The position numbers and the translations under genes were made by a program. DNA of 64,000 bases, from the NCBI RefSeq assembly GCF_039543385.1, contig NZ_BAABJQ010000033.1, forward strand, positions 1 through 64,000. The letters are read 5' to 3'. Under the pieces are notes generated by a model, which did no database searches, was not told where the DNA came from, and worked only from the letters and a program-made list of their open reading frames with translations. The DNA comes from Rugosimonospora acidiphila (GTDB taxonomy: Bacteria > Actinomycetota > Actinomycetes > Mycobacteriales > Micromonosporaceae). Every line of letters starts with the position of its first letter. The first letter of the stretch is position 1. This document shows positions 26,653 through 34,730 of the stretch, piece after piece.

Positions 26653-26880
26653 CACCCACCGGCAACAATCCATCACCGCGAACGCGGGCCCGCCGAGCGC
26701 CGGCTCGCCGCTGGCAGCACGCCAGCGTCTGGTCGCGGGTCGTCGCGGCGTCGATCTGAGTCTCAGACGGCCGCCGCCACTGCCCACCGGTGCGCCCGGC
26801 CACTCCGCTGCTGGCTCCGCTCGACTGGCCGGACACGCCCGAGTACGTCCAGGCTCTTCGCGGGCGGCGAGGATCGGCGT

Positions 26881-27030
26881 CGCCGGGGGAAAGGCCGATT
26901 ACGACAGTTGGCCGACGGCGGCACGGCGGCCGAATTGGCGCGCGCCGCCGGGTACTCGGAGCGGATGATGTTCCGTCTGCTCCGGGTGCTCTATCGCAAG
27001 CTACCGGCGCGCAACCGCACCGAGGCGTAG
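26881..27030 (+). pseudogene. Remnant of a helix-turn-helix protein
   Basis: One frame ending at TAG 27028-27030 reads LADGGTAAELARAAGYSERM and then FRLLRVLYRKL followed by ARNRTEA. This resembles the LuxR-type helix-turn-helix end (a LADG start, an RNRTEA end). No start codon, receiver domain or upstream body is found, so it is a broken tail. The rest of 26653-27064 shows no convincing gene. Confidence 0.4.
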
Positions 27031-27064
27031 GTACGCCCGGGGTCGCGGCGGGATCCAAGGTGGG

Positions 27065-27082
27065 ATGTACCATACGGTACAT
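27065..27082. promoter_or_regulatory. Palindromic operator before the SRPBCC gene
   Basis: Perfect inverted repeat ATGTACC-ATAC-GGTACAT centred about 28 bp upstream of the GTG start at 27102. Length and symmetry fit a TetR- or ArsR-type repressor site overlapping the promoter. No matching regulator gene is directly adjacent; the broken helix-turn-helix remnant upstream may be what is left of one. Confidence 0.5.
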
Positions 27083-27101
27083 CTGCGGTATGGAGGTTCC
27101 C

Positions 27102-27539
27102 GTGACGATCGAAACGACGACGACGAGCAGCGCCAGCATCGCTGCCACCTGGGCCGCGCTGACCGATGTGAGCGACTGGCCGCGCTGGACGAAGTCCATG
27201 ACCTCGGTCGAGCGCTTGGACGAGGGTGACCTGCGGGTGGGTAGCCGGGCGCGCGTCAAGCAGCCGGGCATGCCGTCGATGATCTGGCAGGTTGACGATC
27301 TGCGGGAGAACGAGGGGTTCAGCTGGGTGGCGACATCGATCGGAGTGCGCGTCACCGGCCACCACTGGCTGTCCCGCAACCCGGACGGCACGACCGGGAT
27401 CCGGCTCGCGGTCGAGCAGCGTGGGCCGCTCGCCGGGCTGGTCGGCGCTCTGACCGGTGCCCGCACCCGCCGGTTCATCGGGATGGAGGCGGCCGGGCTG
27501 AAGGCCGCCAGCGAGGCGTACGAGTCAAAGGCCGGCTGA
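27102..27539 (+). CDS. SRPBCC-family polyketide cyclase/lipid-transport-like protein
   Basis: A 145-aa START-like protein: AATWAALTDVSDWPRWTKSM at the front, SRARVKQPGMPS in the middle, TGIRLAVEQRGPLAGLVG and a long C-terminal helix. The GTG at 27102 follows GGAGG by 5 bp and is preferred to ATG 27090, which overlaps that box. Such proteins bind hydrophobic ligands in a deep cavity; no catalytic residue can be named. Expression is likely controlled through the palindrome just upstream. Confidence 0.78.
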   Translation: MTIETTTTSSASIAATWAALTDVSDWPRWTKSMTSVERLDEGDLRVGSRARVKQPGMPSMIWQVDDLRENEGFSWVATSIGVRVTGHHWLSRNPDGTTGIRLAVEQRGPLAGLVGALTGARTRRFIGMEAAGLKAASEAYESKAG

Positions 27540-27655
27540 GCGAGCCCAAGGTGCCGGCGAGCGGACAGGGCCGGCTGAGCGAGCAGGACTGCTGAGTGGA
27601 CAGGACTGGCTAAGCGAGTCAGGGCCGGCTGAGCGGGTCAAGGCCGGCTGAGTCA
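27530..27655. repeat. Degenerate tandem repeats after the SRPBCC gene
   Basis: The motif GGCCGGCTGAGCG and variants recurs at 27531, 27570, 27622 and 27643, with related GGACTGGCTAAGCG and GGACTGCTGAG copies between. No open reading frame of recognisable type crosses the stretch. It opens a repeat-rich, gene-free interval that reaches 28499. Confidence 0.5.
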
Positions 27656-27796
27656 AGATACCGCTGGCCGAGCGGGGGCGCACCACCGCCGACGGTTGCC
27701 GTAGCGTGCCGGCGGTCGGCCGGATCTGGCTGCGACGAGCCCGAACATCACGGTGTGCACCAGCGCCGGCCCGATGACGACGTCGAGGCCCAGCGC

Positions 27797-27846
27797 CGGG
27801 ATGCGCGGGCCGAGCGGCGACCGGGATGCGCGGGCCGAGCGGCGAC
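27797..27846. repeat. Perfect 25-bp tandem duplication
   Basis: Two identical 25-bp copies (27797-27821 and 27822-27846) containing ATGCGCGGGCCGAGCGGCG. The duplication lies in non-coding, apparently decayed DNA and points to recent slippage. Confidence 0.8.
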
Positions 27847-28079
27847 AAGGCGATCGCCGCGACGACGGCGTGCGCGTGCGATCGTGGTACCCGCCCGGAG
27901 GTCTCCCGGCGAGGAGCAGGCGGCGCCGGCCCACGATGCGCGGTCACCGGTTCGTGCGTCGGATCCTGGCGTCGGTGGATGACCCGTTCGAAGCTGGTGG
28001 CGCAACCGCGCCGGCTCCACTGGTGCGGCCCCACCCGCGGCAGGGCAGGAGTAAGGCACACCGCGTTTGGCCACGGCGT

Positions 28080-28136
28080 GTCGCGCGACCGCTCACCCCG
28101 CCGCGCTTGTCGCGCGACCACTCACCCGCCGCGCTT
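28080..28136. repeat. Imperfect 28-29-bp tandem duplication
   Basis: GTCGCGCGACC, one variable base, then CTCACCC and CCGCCGCGCTT or a one-base-shorter form occurs at 28080-28108 and again at 28109-28136. The core GTCGCGCGAC is itself palindromic. No gene is found here. Confidence 0.65.
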
Positions 28137-28168
28137 GTCCTTTGTGGACACGATCGAATGCGTCGCCG

Positions 28169-28248
28169 CTGACGGTCGGATGAGTCGACGGTCGGATGTA
28201 CTGAGGGTCGGATGGGCTGACGGTCGGATGAGCTGAGGGTCGGATGAT
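28169..28248. repeat. Five tandem copies of a 16-bp unit
   Basis: Unit CTGACGGTCGGATGAG, with CTGAGGGTCGGATG variants, repeated about five times without gaps. It lies 250 bp upstream of the IclR gene. A minisatellite is the simplest view; an array of protein sites is possible, since all copies have the same orientation and a spacing of 16-17 bp. Confidence 0.7.
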
Positions 28249-28358
28249 GGGCAGCCGACGAACCACCGTGGGTTGCCGGCGAACCGCCGTGGCGATCGGT
28301 CTTTTCGGGTGGTCGGCGAGTTGGGGATCACTGCTATAGTTCCGTGATGCGAAATGGG

Positions 28359-28380
28359 AGATTTCCATCATTCGAAATCT
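28359..28380. promoter_or_regulatory. Inverted repeat upstream of the IclR gene
   Basis: AGATTTC-N8-GAAATCT, perfect arms, 120 bp before the IclR start. TATAGT at 28335-28340 could be a -10 element. The half-site GAAATCT also lies inside the palindrome at 29366-29381 before the metallo-beta-lactamase gene, suggesting a shared regulator, probably IclR itself. Confidence 0.45.
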
Positions 28381-28499
28381 TTCATTCGCAATCCGAAGTC
28401 TAGGGACTGAGCGTCGAGTCCTCAAGAGGGCACGGTTCGACAAGAGGGCACTGGTCGACTCGACGGATACCGGTCGCGAATGTCGTGGGAGGCGGTGGC

Positions 28500-29264
28500 A
28501 TGGACAGCAAGCCCAGCGGTGTGCAGTCTCTGGACCGGGCGTTCCAGCTGCTTGAGTTGCTGGCCGACGCCGGCGGCGCGATGCGGCTGGCCGAACTCGA
28601 AACGGCGACCGGGTTGCCGCTGCCCACGATCCACAGACTGATCCGATCCTTGATGCACAACGGGTACGTGCGCCAGGAGCCGTCCCGCCGGTACGCGCTC
28701 GGACCGCGGCTGATCCGGCTGGGTGAGACCGCGGGGCGCACGCTCGGGTCCTGGACCGGCCGGCAGCACCTCGCCGAACTGGTCGACCAGATCGGGGAGA
28801 CGGCGAACATGGCCGTGCTCGAGGGAGATGCCGTCGTGTATGTGGCCCAGGTGCCCTCCGCGCATTCGATGCGGATGTTCACCGAGGTGGGCCGGCGGGT
28901 GTCCGCGCACTGTACGGGTGTCGGCAAGGCGCTGCTGTCCCAGCTGCGCGACGACCAGGTGCGGGCGCTGCTGCGCCGCACCGGGATGGCGGCTCAGACC
29001 GCGCGCACGCACACCGATCCGGAGGTGCTGCTCGGCGAGCTCGGCGAGATCCGCGAGCAGGGTTGGGCGCTCGACGATGCCGAGCAGGAGATCGGGGTGC
29101 GTTGCGTGGCGGTGCCGGTCAAGGGCGCGCCCATGCTGGCCGCCATCTCGGTGTCGGGGCCGTCCGGGCGGATCACGCTGAGCCGGGTCGCGGAGATCGC
29201 CCCGCTGTTGCAGGCCGTCGCGGTGCGTCTCGGCGAGGAGTTGCGAGGCGAGCTGACCCGCTGA
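28500..29264 (+). CDS. IclR-family transcriptional regulator
   Basis: A 254-aa protein with an N-terminal winged helix (SLDRAFQLLELLADAG, TGLPLPTIHRLIRSLMHNGYV) and a C-terminal IclR effector domain (HCTGVGKALL, EIGVRCVAVPV, AISVSGPSGRI). ATG 28500 follows GGGAGGCGG. IclR proteins often govern catabolism of small acids such as glyoxylate or allantoin products. The genes downstream encode glycolate oxidase and a permease, so they are the likely targets. Confidence 0.9.
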   Translation: MDSKPSGVQSLDRAFQLLELLADAGGAMRLAELETATGLPLPTIHRLIRSLMHNGYVRQEPSRRYALGPRLIRLGETAGRTLGSWTGRQHLAELVDQIGETANMAVLEGDAVVYVAQVPSAHSMRMFTEVGRRVSAHCTGVGKALLSQLRDDQVRALLRRTGMAAQTARTHTDPEVLLGELGEIREQGWALDDAEQEIGVRCVAVPVKGAPMLAAISVSGPSGRITLSRVAEIAPLLQAVAVRLGEELRGELTR

Positions 29265-29365
29265 GATTCCTCCTCTTTGCTCCGGTTTCACGGCGTGCCG
29301 GCGATCCTCAAAAGATCGATGTGCGTCTTGACACCGGAGTCGCCTAGCTGCATTCTTCCGTTGTC

Positions 29366-29381
29366 CGATAGAAATCTATCG
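29366..29381. promoter_or_regulatory. Palindrome in the promoter of the MBL-fold gene
   Basis: CGATAG-AAAT-CTATCG, a perfect 16-bp inverted repeat about 50 bp upstream of the ATG at 29431. It contains GAAATCT, the same 7-mer as one arm of the repeat at 28359-28380. Candidate operator, possibly for the IclR protein. Confidence 0.45.
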
Positions 29382-29430
29382 AGTTACGGAGTCCAACACG
29401 CAGCTAGACCGACTCGGGAGGAGAACCCGA

Positions 29431-30552
29431 ATGCAACGTCGCGCACGCACCCGGATCATGCTGCTGACGGCCGCCCTACTCCTGGCCGGCGCCGGTGCCG
29501 CCGCCACACCCGCGTTCGCCCAGAGCGCCAACGGCCATCCAAAACCACCGCACCCGTCGCCGTCCCCATCGCGTGATTACGACGGCGAAATCCTCGCGGC
29601 TCAACAGGCCGCCAAGACCGCCGCGGGTCTCGAACACCTCGGCACCCTCAACCGGGTCTGCTTCCTGCCCCCGGTCAACGGTGCGCCGAGCGACAGCGAC
29701 GTCACGCCCGGCTACATTCTCGACCCGTCCAAAGCCCCCGCGAAGTCGACCTGGTATGCCGACTCGACGCAGGTCTTCGACGACCTCTACTGGGTGGGCG
29801 GAAGCATCCACAGTGCCTGGCTGCTCAAGACCAGCGCCGGCCTGATCCTGTTCGACAGCGGCTACCAGTACAGCGCGCAGACGCTGATCCTCGACGGCAT
29901 GAAGAAGTTCGGTCTCAAGCCGACCGACATCAAGTACATCTTCATCTCGCACGCCCACGCCGACCACATCGGTGGCGTTCAGGTGGTGCAGCAGGCCACC
30001 GGAGGCAACGCCCGGGTCGTGATGGGCGCGGCCGACTGGGACGCGGTGGCCGCGCACCCCAAGCAGTTCCTCGGCCAGACTCCGGACTTCAGCACCGGCA
30101 TCCGGGTCGGCACCAAGGACATGGACATCCGGCTCGGTGACACGACCATCCACGTCGTGCCGACCCCCGGCCACACCCCGGGCACGAACTCCTACATCTT
30201 CACGGTGCACGACTACGGTGTGCCGCACGTCGTGGCCTACTCCGGTGGGACCGCGCTCGGGTTCCAGAACGACGTGCCGAACCCGGGCATCCACAACCTG
30301 CAGGTCTACATCGACTCGGCCAGGAAGATGCAGGCCGAGGCCGTGGCCTCCGGTGCGGACGTACTGCTGTCCAACCACAGCGAGTTCGACAACGCGTACG
30401 TCAAATCGCGGATGATGGCCAGCCGTGGCTTCGGCCCCAACCCGTTCGTCAACGGCAAGGCGTCGGTGAAGAGCTACTTCGACGTCACCGCCGAATGCGC
30501 CCTGGCCGACCAGCTTCCGCTGGAAAAGATGGCGGCGCAGCAGCACCACTAG
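29431..30552 (+). CDS. Secreted metallo-beta-lactamase-fold hydrolase (B3-like)
   Basis: A 373-aa protein with a Sec signal peptide (about 1-30, ending TPAFAQ). Zinc ligands are H174, H176, D178 and H179 (SHAHADHIGG), H248 (PTPGHTPGT) and H316 (SNHSEFD). Lack of a cysteine ligand and the HSEFD end resemble subclass B3 beta-lactamases, but general MBL-fold lactonases or esterases are possible. GGGAGGAG precedes the ATG and a strong hairpin follows the stop, so it is probably its own unit between the IclR gene and the glycolate genes. Whether it hydrolyses beta-lactams cannot be told from sequence. Confidence 0.83.
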   Translation: MQRRARTRIMLLTAALLLAGAGAAATPAFAQSANGHPKPPHPSPSPSRDYDGEILAAQQAAKTAAGLEHLGTLNRVCFLPPVNGAPSDSDVTPGYILDPSKAPAKSTWYADSTQVFDDLYWVGGSIHSAWLLKTSAGLILFDSGYQYSAQTLILDGMKKFGLKPTDIKYIFISHAHADHIGGVQVVQQATGGNARVVMGAADWDAVAAHPKQFLGQTPDFSTGIRVGTKDMDIRLGDTTIHVVPTPGHTPGTNSYIFTVHDYGVPHVVAYSGGTALGFQNDVPNPGIHNLQVYIDSARKMQAEAVASGADVLLSNHSEFDNAYVKSRMMASRGFGPNPFVNGKASVKSYFDVTAECALADQLPLEKMAAQQHH

Positions 30553-30567
30553 CCGTCCCCTCGCATC

Positions 30568-30597
30568 GGGGCGGCGGCGCCCATCGGCCGCCGCCCC
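30568..30597 (+). terminator. Hairpin terminator after the MBL-fold gene
   Basis: Perfect 11-bp GC stem GGGGCGGCGGC / GCCGCCGCCCC with an 8-nt loop, 16 bp after the stop. No U-run, as is usual for actinomycetes. Confidence 0.65.
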
Positions 30598-30603
30598 GCT
30601 GTT

Positions 30604-30615
30604 TCGACCGGTCGA
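30604..30615. promoter_or_regulatory. Palindrome before glcD
   Basis: TCGACCGGTCGA, a perfect 12-bp palindrome 19-30 bp upstream of the glcD start. The adjacent CGAGTTAC also occurs after the palindrome at 29366-29381. Possible operator for the glycolate genes. Confidence 0.35.
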
Positions 30616-30633
30616 GTTACCCCGAGGTGCCCG

Positions 30634-32112
30634 ATGAGTTCGCCGACTCAGGATGTGCCTTCGCCCGCACTGCTGCGCCTCGCCGACCGCCTGCGACGGC
30701 TGATCGGTGCGGCGAAGGTGATAACGGATCCAGGCCAGTTGCGCACCTACGAGTGCGACGGGCTGACCGCCTTCCGGGTACGCCCGGGCGTGGTCGTTCT
30801 GGCCGAACACCGCGACGACGTGGTGGCCACGGTCCGGATGTGTGCCGAGCAGAACGTGCCGTTCGTCGCGCGGGGCTCGGGGACGGGCCTGTCCGGCGGT
30901 GCGGTGCCGGTGGCCGACGGAGTGCTGATCGTACTGTCCCGGCTGCGCCGCATAGTGTCGGTGGATCCCGACAACGCCCGTATCGTGGCCGAGCCCGGCG
31001 TGATCAATCTGTGGGTCACCCAGCAGGCGGCGCCGCACCGCCAGGCGTACGCTCCGGACCCGTCCTCGCAGCAGGTGTGCAGCATCGGTGGCAACGTCGC
31101 GGAGAATTCCGGCGGTGCGCACTGTCTGAAGTACGGATTCACCGTCAACCACGTGATGGGCGCGGAGGTGGTCCTCGCCGACGGGGCCGTGGTGCACCTG
31201 GGCGGCAGCGCGCCGGAACACCCCGGCTTCGATCTGTTGGGCGCGTTCGTCGGCAGTGAGGGCACGCTGGGCGTCGTCACCCAGGTGACGGTGCGGCTGA
31301 TCCAGGTGCCGGAGGCCGTGCAGACCATGTTGGTCGGCTTCCGCAGCGTCGAGGACGCGGCCGGCACGGTCAGCGACATCATCGCGGCCGGAATCCTGCC
31401 CGCCGCCATCGAGATGATGGATGCCCTGGCGATCGAGGCGGCCGAGGCCGCCGTGGCGTGCGGCTACCCGGACGGCGCGGTGGCGGTGCTCGTCATCGAG
31501 CTGGACGGCCCGAGCATTGAGGTGGACGAGAACTTCCGCCAGGTCCACGCGCTGGCCGGGGCCAGGAACGCGTTCGAGATCCGGATCGCCCGCGACGGCG
31601 ACGAGCGGGCGCTGATGTGGCGGGGCCGCAAGTCGGCGTTCGCCGCGGTGGGCCGGATCAGCCCTGCCTACTACGTGCAGGACGGGGTGATCCCGCGTAC
31701 CCGGTTACCTGAGGTCCTGGCGGAGATCGACCGGCTGGCCGCGGTGGCCGGGTTGCGCGTCGCGAACGTGTTCCACGCCGGCGACGGCAACCTGCACCCA
31801 CTGATCCTGTTCGACGACACGGTCGACGGCGCGGTCCACACGGCCGAGCGGCTGGGATTCGAGATCCTCGACGCCTGCCTCGCCGTCGGCGGCTCGATCA
31901 CCGGCGAGCACGGGGTGGGGCTCGAGAAGAAGGCGAAGATGGCCGACCAGTTCAGCGCCGACGACCTGGCCGCCATGCAGTTACTGCGCTGCGCCTTCGA
32001 TCCGGCCGGGATCGCCAACCCCGGCAAGCTGATGCCCACGCCCCGGCTGTGCGGGGAGCGGCCAGGGGTCCGGGTCGGTGCGCCCGATCCCGCGCTCGGC
32101 GAGGTGTTCTGA
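30634..32112 (+). CDS. glcD: Glycolate oxidase subunit GlcD (FAD-linked)
   Basis: A 492-aa FAD-binding type 4 oxidase: ARGSGTGLSGGAVPVADGVL binds the FAD pyrophosphate, SIGGNVAENSGGAHCLKYG and VGSEGTLGVVT continue the domain, and VFHAGDGNLHPLI with SITGEHGVGLEKK marks the D-lactate/glycolate type C terminus. It oxidises glycolate to glyoxylate and passes electrons through GlcF. The stop overlaps the glcE start, and glcE and glcF follow without a gap. Confidence 0.92.
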   Translation: MSSPTQDVPSPALLRLADRLRRLIGAAKVITDPGQLRTYECDGLTAFRVRPGVVVLAEHRDDVVATVRMCAEQNVPFVARGSGTGLSGGAVPVADGVLIVLSRLRRIVSVDPDNARIVAEPGVINLWVTQQAAPHRQAYAPDPSSQQVCSIGGNVAENSGGAHCLKYGFTVNHVMGAEVVLADGAVVHLGGSAPEHPGFDLLGAFVGSEGTLGVVTQVTVRLIQVPEAVQTMLVGFRSVEDAAGTVSDIIAAGILPAAIEMMDALAIEAAEAAVACGYPDGAVAVLVIELDGPSIEVDENFRQVHALAGARNAFEIRIARDGDERALMWRGRKSAFAAVGRISPAYYVQDGVIPRTRLPEVLAEIDRLAAVAGLRVANVFHAGDGNLHPLILFDDTVDGAVHTAERLGFEILDACLAVGGSITGEHGVGLEKKAKMADQFSADDLAAMQLLRCAFDPAGIANPGKLMPTPRLCGERPGVRVGAPDPALGEVF

Positions 32113-33239
32113 TGACGAGCGCACCCGAGGGCGTGATGGTGGCCGGTGTGGCACCGGTCGAGGTGGTCGCGCCGGCCACCCCGGGCGAGGTGGCCGACGT
32201 GCTGCGATCCACCACGGGCACCGTGGTACCGGTGGGCGCCGGTACGAAGACCGGATGGGCGGCGCCACCCACCTCCTGCGACCTGGTGCTGCGTACGACC
32301 GGGCTGAACCGGATCGTCGAGCACACGCCCGGCGACCTGGTCGTGGTCGCCGAGGCCGGGGTGCGGCTGGCGGATTTGCGGGAGCGGCTGGCCGGACACG
32401 GCCAGATGCTCGCGCTGGACCCGCCGGAGCCGGAGGCGACCCTGGGCGGGATCGTCAGCGCGAACGCGTCGGGGCCGCGCCGGCTGCGCTACGGCACCGT
32501 GCGTGACCTGCTGATCGGGGTGACCGTCGTGCTGGCCGACGGTACCGTCGCCAGGTCCGGCGGCAAGGTCGTCAAGAACGTGGCCGGGTACGACCTCGGC
32601 AAGCTGTACACCGGCGCGCACGGCGGTCTCGGCGTCGTGGTCTCCACCACGTGGCGGCTGCACCCGCGCCCGCCCGCGGCCGGCGCGGTGGTCGTGCCGG
32701 TCACCGGTGCCGCCGAGGCCGGCCGGCTCGCCGCGCTGGTGTGCCGGTCCACGCTCACCCCGACCGCGGTCGAACTGCGCTGGAGCGGCTCGGACGGCGA
32801 GTTGGTGGTGCTGTTCGAGAGCATCCCGGCGTCGGTGGTGGGGCAGTGCCGGGCGACGGTCGCGCTGCTGGGTGGTGGGTCCATTGTGGACGCCGTGCCG
32901 GACTGGTTCGGCGTGCGGCCGGTGGGTCAGATCGTGCTGCGGCTGGCGTTCGCGCCGTTCGCGCTGCCCCGGGTGCTGGCGGCGCTGCCGCCCACGGCCG
33001 GCGCCACCGTCTCGGCGGCCACCGGGGTGGCCTACGCGGCCGTACCCCGCGACGTCGACCTGGCCGCGCTGCGGGCCACCATCGCCCCGTTCGACGGGTC
33101 GGCCGTGCTCCTGACCGCGGTGCCGGGGATCGACCACTGGGGGCCGGTGCCGGACTCGTTCGCGTTGATGGAGCGGGTGAAGGACCAGTTCGACCCGCGG
33201 CGGCGGCTGTCGCCCGGCCGGCTGTTGGGAGGGCTCTAG
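32112..33239 (+). CDS. glcE: Glycolate oxidase subunit GlcE
   Basis: A 375-aa second flavin-binding subunit, shorter than GlcD: VPVGAGTKTGWAAPPTSCD, LGGIVSANASGPRRLRYG, SGGKVVKNVAGYDLGKLYTG and GVVVSTTWRLHP are characteristic of GlcE, and the end KDQFDPRRRLSPGRL is the usual closing motif. ATG 32112 overlaps the glcD stop. All three subunits are normally required for glycolate oxidation. Confidence 0.92.
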   Translation: MTSAPEGVMVAGVAPVEVVAPATPGEVADVLRSTTGTVVPVGAGTKTGWAAPPTSCDLVLRTTGLNRIVEHTPGDLVVVAEAGVRLADLRERLAGHGQMLALDPPEPEATLGGIVSANASGPRRLRYGTVRDLLIGVTVVLADGTVARSGGKVVKNVAGYDLGKLYTGAHGGLGVVVSTTWRLHPRPPAAGAVVVPVTGAAEAGRLAALVCRSTLTPTAVELRWSGSDGELVVLFESIPASVVGQCRATVALLGGGSIVDAVPDWFGVRPVGQIVLRLAFAPFALPRVLAALPPTAGATVSAATGVAYAAVPRDVDLAALRATIAPFDGSAVLLTAVPGIDHWGPVPDSFALMERVKDQFDPRRRLSPGRLLGGL

Positions 33240-34700
33240 ATGGCCAACCAGCTCGACATCGAGTCGGGTATACCGGTGGCGCGCAGCGCGCCGGCCGCGA
33301 CCGTGGGGCTGGGCATGCCCGGCTACGGTCCACCGCCGGCACCGGCGTTCGACACGCACCACCCGCCGGACGCCGCGCTGCTGGCCGACTGCGTGCACTG
33401 CGGTTTCTGCCTGCCCACCTGCCCCACGTACGTGCTGTGGGGCGAGGAAATGGACAGCCCGCGCGGGCGCATCGACATCATGAAGGGGGCGCTTGTGGGG
33501 GACGCGTTCGACGCCAGCAGCGTGCGCCACCTGGACCAGTGCCTGGGCTGCATGGCCTGCGTGAGCGCCTGCCCGTCCGGGGTCCGGTACGACAAGCTGA
33601 TCGAGGCCACCCGCGCCCAGCTGGAACGCCGGGTGGTGCGGCCCCGCGCGCAGCGCCTGCTGCGCGCCGTGATCTTCGGCCTGTTCCCGTACCCGCGCCG
33701 GCTCCGGGTGCTGCGCGGGCCGCTGCGCGTCTACCAGTTGACCCGGCTCGGCCGGCTGCTGGCTCGCGCCGGCGTGCTCGGCCGGCTGCCGGCGCCGCTG
33801 CGGGCGATGGAGTCGTTGGCGCCCCGGCTCGGCCGCGTGCACCCGCTGCCCGAGCGGGTACCGGCGGTGGGCACCCGGCGGCGCACGGTCGGGCTGTTGA
33901 CCGGGTGCGTGCAGGGCACCTTCTTCCCCGACGTCAACGCCGCCACGGTGCGGGTACTGGCCGCCGAGGGCTGCGAGGTGATCGTCCCGCGACGGCAGGG
34001 CTGCTGCGGGGCGCTGTCCTCGCACGCCGGGCGCGAACCGCAGGCACTGCGATTCGCCAGGCACGTGATCGAGACCTTCGAGCGGGCCGGGGTGGACACG
34101 GTGGTGGTCAACGCGGCCGGCTGCGGCTCCAACCTCAAGGACTACGCCCACCAACTGCGCGACGAACCCGGCTGGTCGCCGCGCGCGGAGGCCCTGTCCG
34201 CCAAGGCCAGGGACATCGCCGAACTGCTCGACGAGTTGGGCCCGGCGGCGCCCCGGCACCCACTGCCGGTCACCGTCGCCTACCAGGACGCCTGTCACCT
34301 CGCCCACGCCCAGGGCGTGCGCGACGCACCCCGCCGGCTGCTGCGCGGCATCCCCGGCGTCGAGGTCCGGGAGATCGCCGAGGCCGAGATCTGCTGCGGC
34401 AGCGCCGGCACCTACAACCTGCTGCACGCGGACTTCGCCCACGAACTGGGCGAGCGCAAGGCCGCCGCCGTGCTCGCCACCGGTGCCGAAATCATGGTCA
34501 CCGCCAATCCCGGCTGCTGGATGCAGGTGGCCACCACCTTGGCCCGCCTCGGTCACCGCATGCCGGTCGCCCACACGGTCCAAATCCTGGATGCCTCGCT
34601 GCGCGGCGTGCCCGCGGACGAGCTACGGCGCCTGGCGCTCGACGGCCCCGGAACCGTCGCCACCGCCACCGCCGCCACCGCCGCCGCCACCACCCCATGA
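33240..34700 (+). CDS. glcF: Glycolate oxidase iron-sulfur subunit GlcF
   Basis: A 486-aa protein with two 4Fe-4S sites near the N terminus: CVHCGFCLPTCPTY and CLGCMACVSACPSG. Two cysteine-rich CCG domains follow, visible as QGCCGALSSHAGR and ICCGSAGTYNLL with an ANPGCWMQ end. It starts on the base after the glcE stop. It takes electrons from the flavin subunits to the membrane quinone pool. The last 15 residues are an Ala/Thr tail from a CCACCG-type repeat and look dispensable. Confidence 0.92.
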   Translation: MANQLDIESGIPVARSAPAATVGLGMPGYGPPPAPAFDTHHPPDAALLADCVHCGFCLPTCPTYVLWGEEMDSPRGRIDIMKGALVGDAFDASSVRHLDQCLGCMACVSACPSGVRYDKLIEATRAQLERRVVRPRAQRLLRAVIFGLFPYPRRLRVLRGPLRVYQLTRLGRLLARAGVLGRLPAPLRAMESLAPRLGRVHPLPERVPAVGTRRRTVGLLTGCVQGTFFPDVNAATVRVLAAEGCEVIVPRRQGCCGALSSHAGREPQALRFARHVIETFERAGVDTVVVNAAGCGSNLKDYAHQLRDEPGWSPRAEALSAKARDIAELLDELGPAAPRHPLPVTVAYQDACHLAHAQGVRDAPRRLLRGIPGVEVREIAEAEICCGSAGTYNLLHADFAHELGERKAAAVLATGAEIMVTANPGCWMQVATTLARLGHRMPVAHTVQILDASLRGVPADELRRLALDGPGTVATATAATAAATTP

Positions 34701-34730
34701 CCCCGCCTGCAGACAGAGAAGGGGTTCGCC

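Noticed and set aside
26790..27101. Upstream extension of the SRPBCC protein
   Set aside because: The extension crosses the palindromic operator and a helix-turn-helix remnant; the ribosome site favours GTG 27102.
27525..28121. 198-codon minus-strand frame across the repeat region
   Set aside because: It is made of tandem repeats and Arg/Pro-rich low-complexity sequence with no recognisable domain.
28169..28248. CRISPR array
   Set aside because: The 16-bp units are directly adjacent without unique spacers and no cas genes are near.
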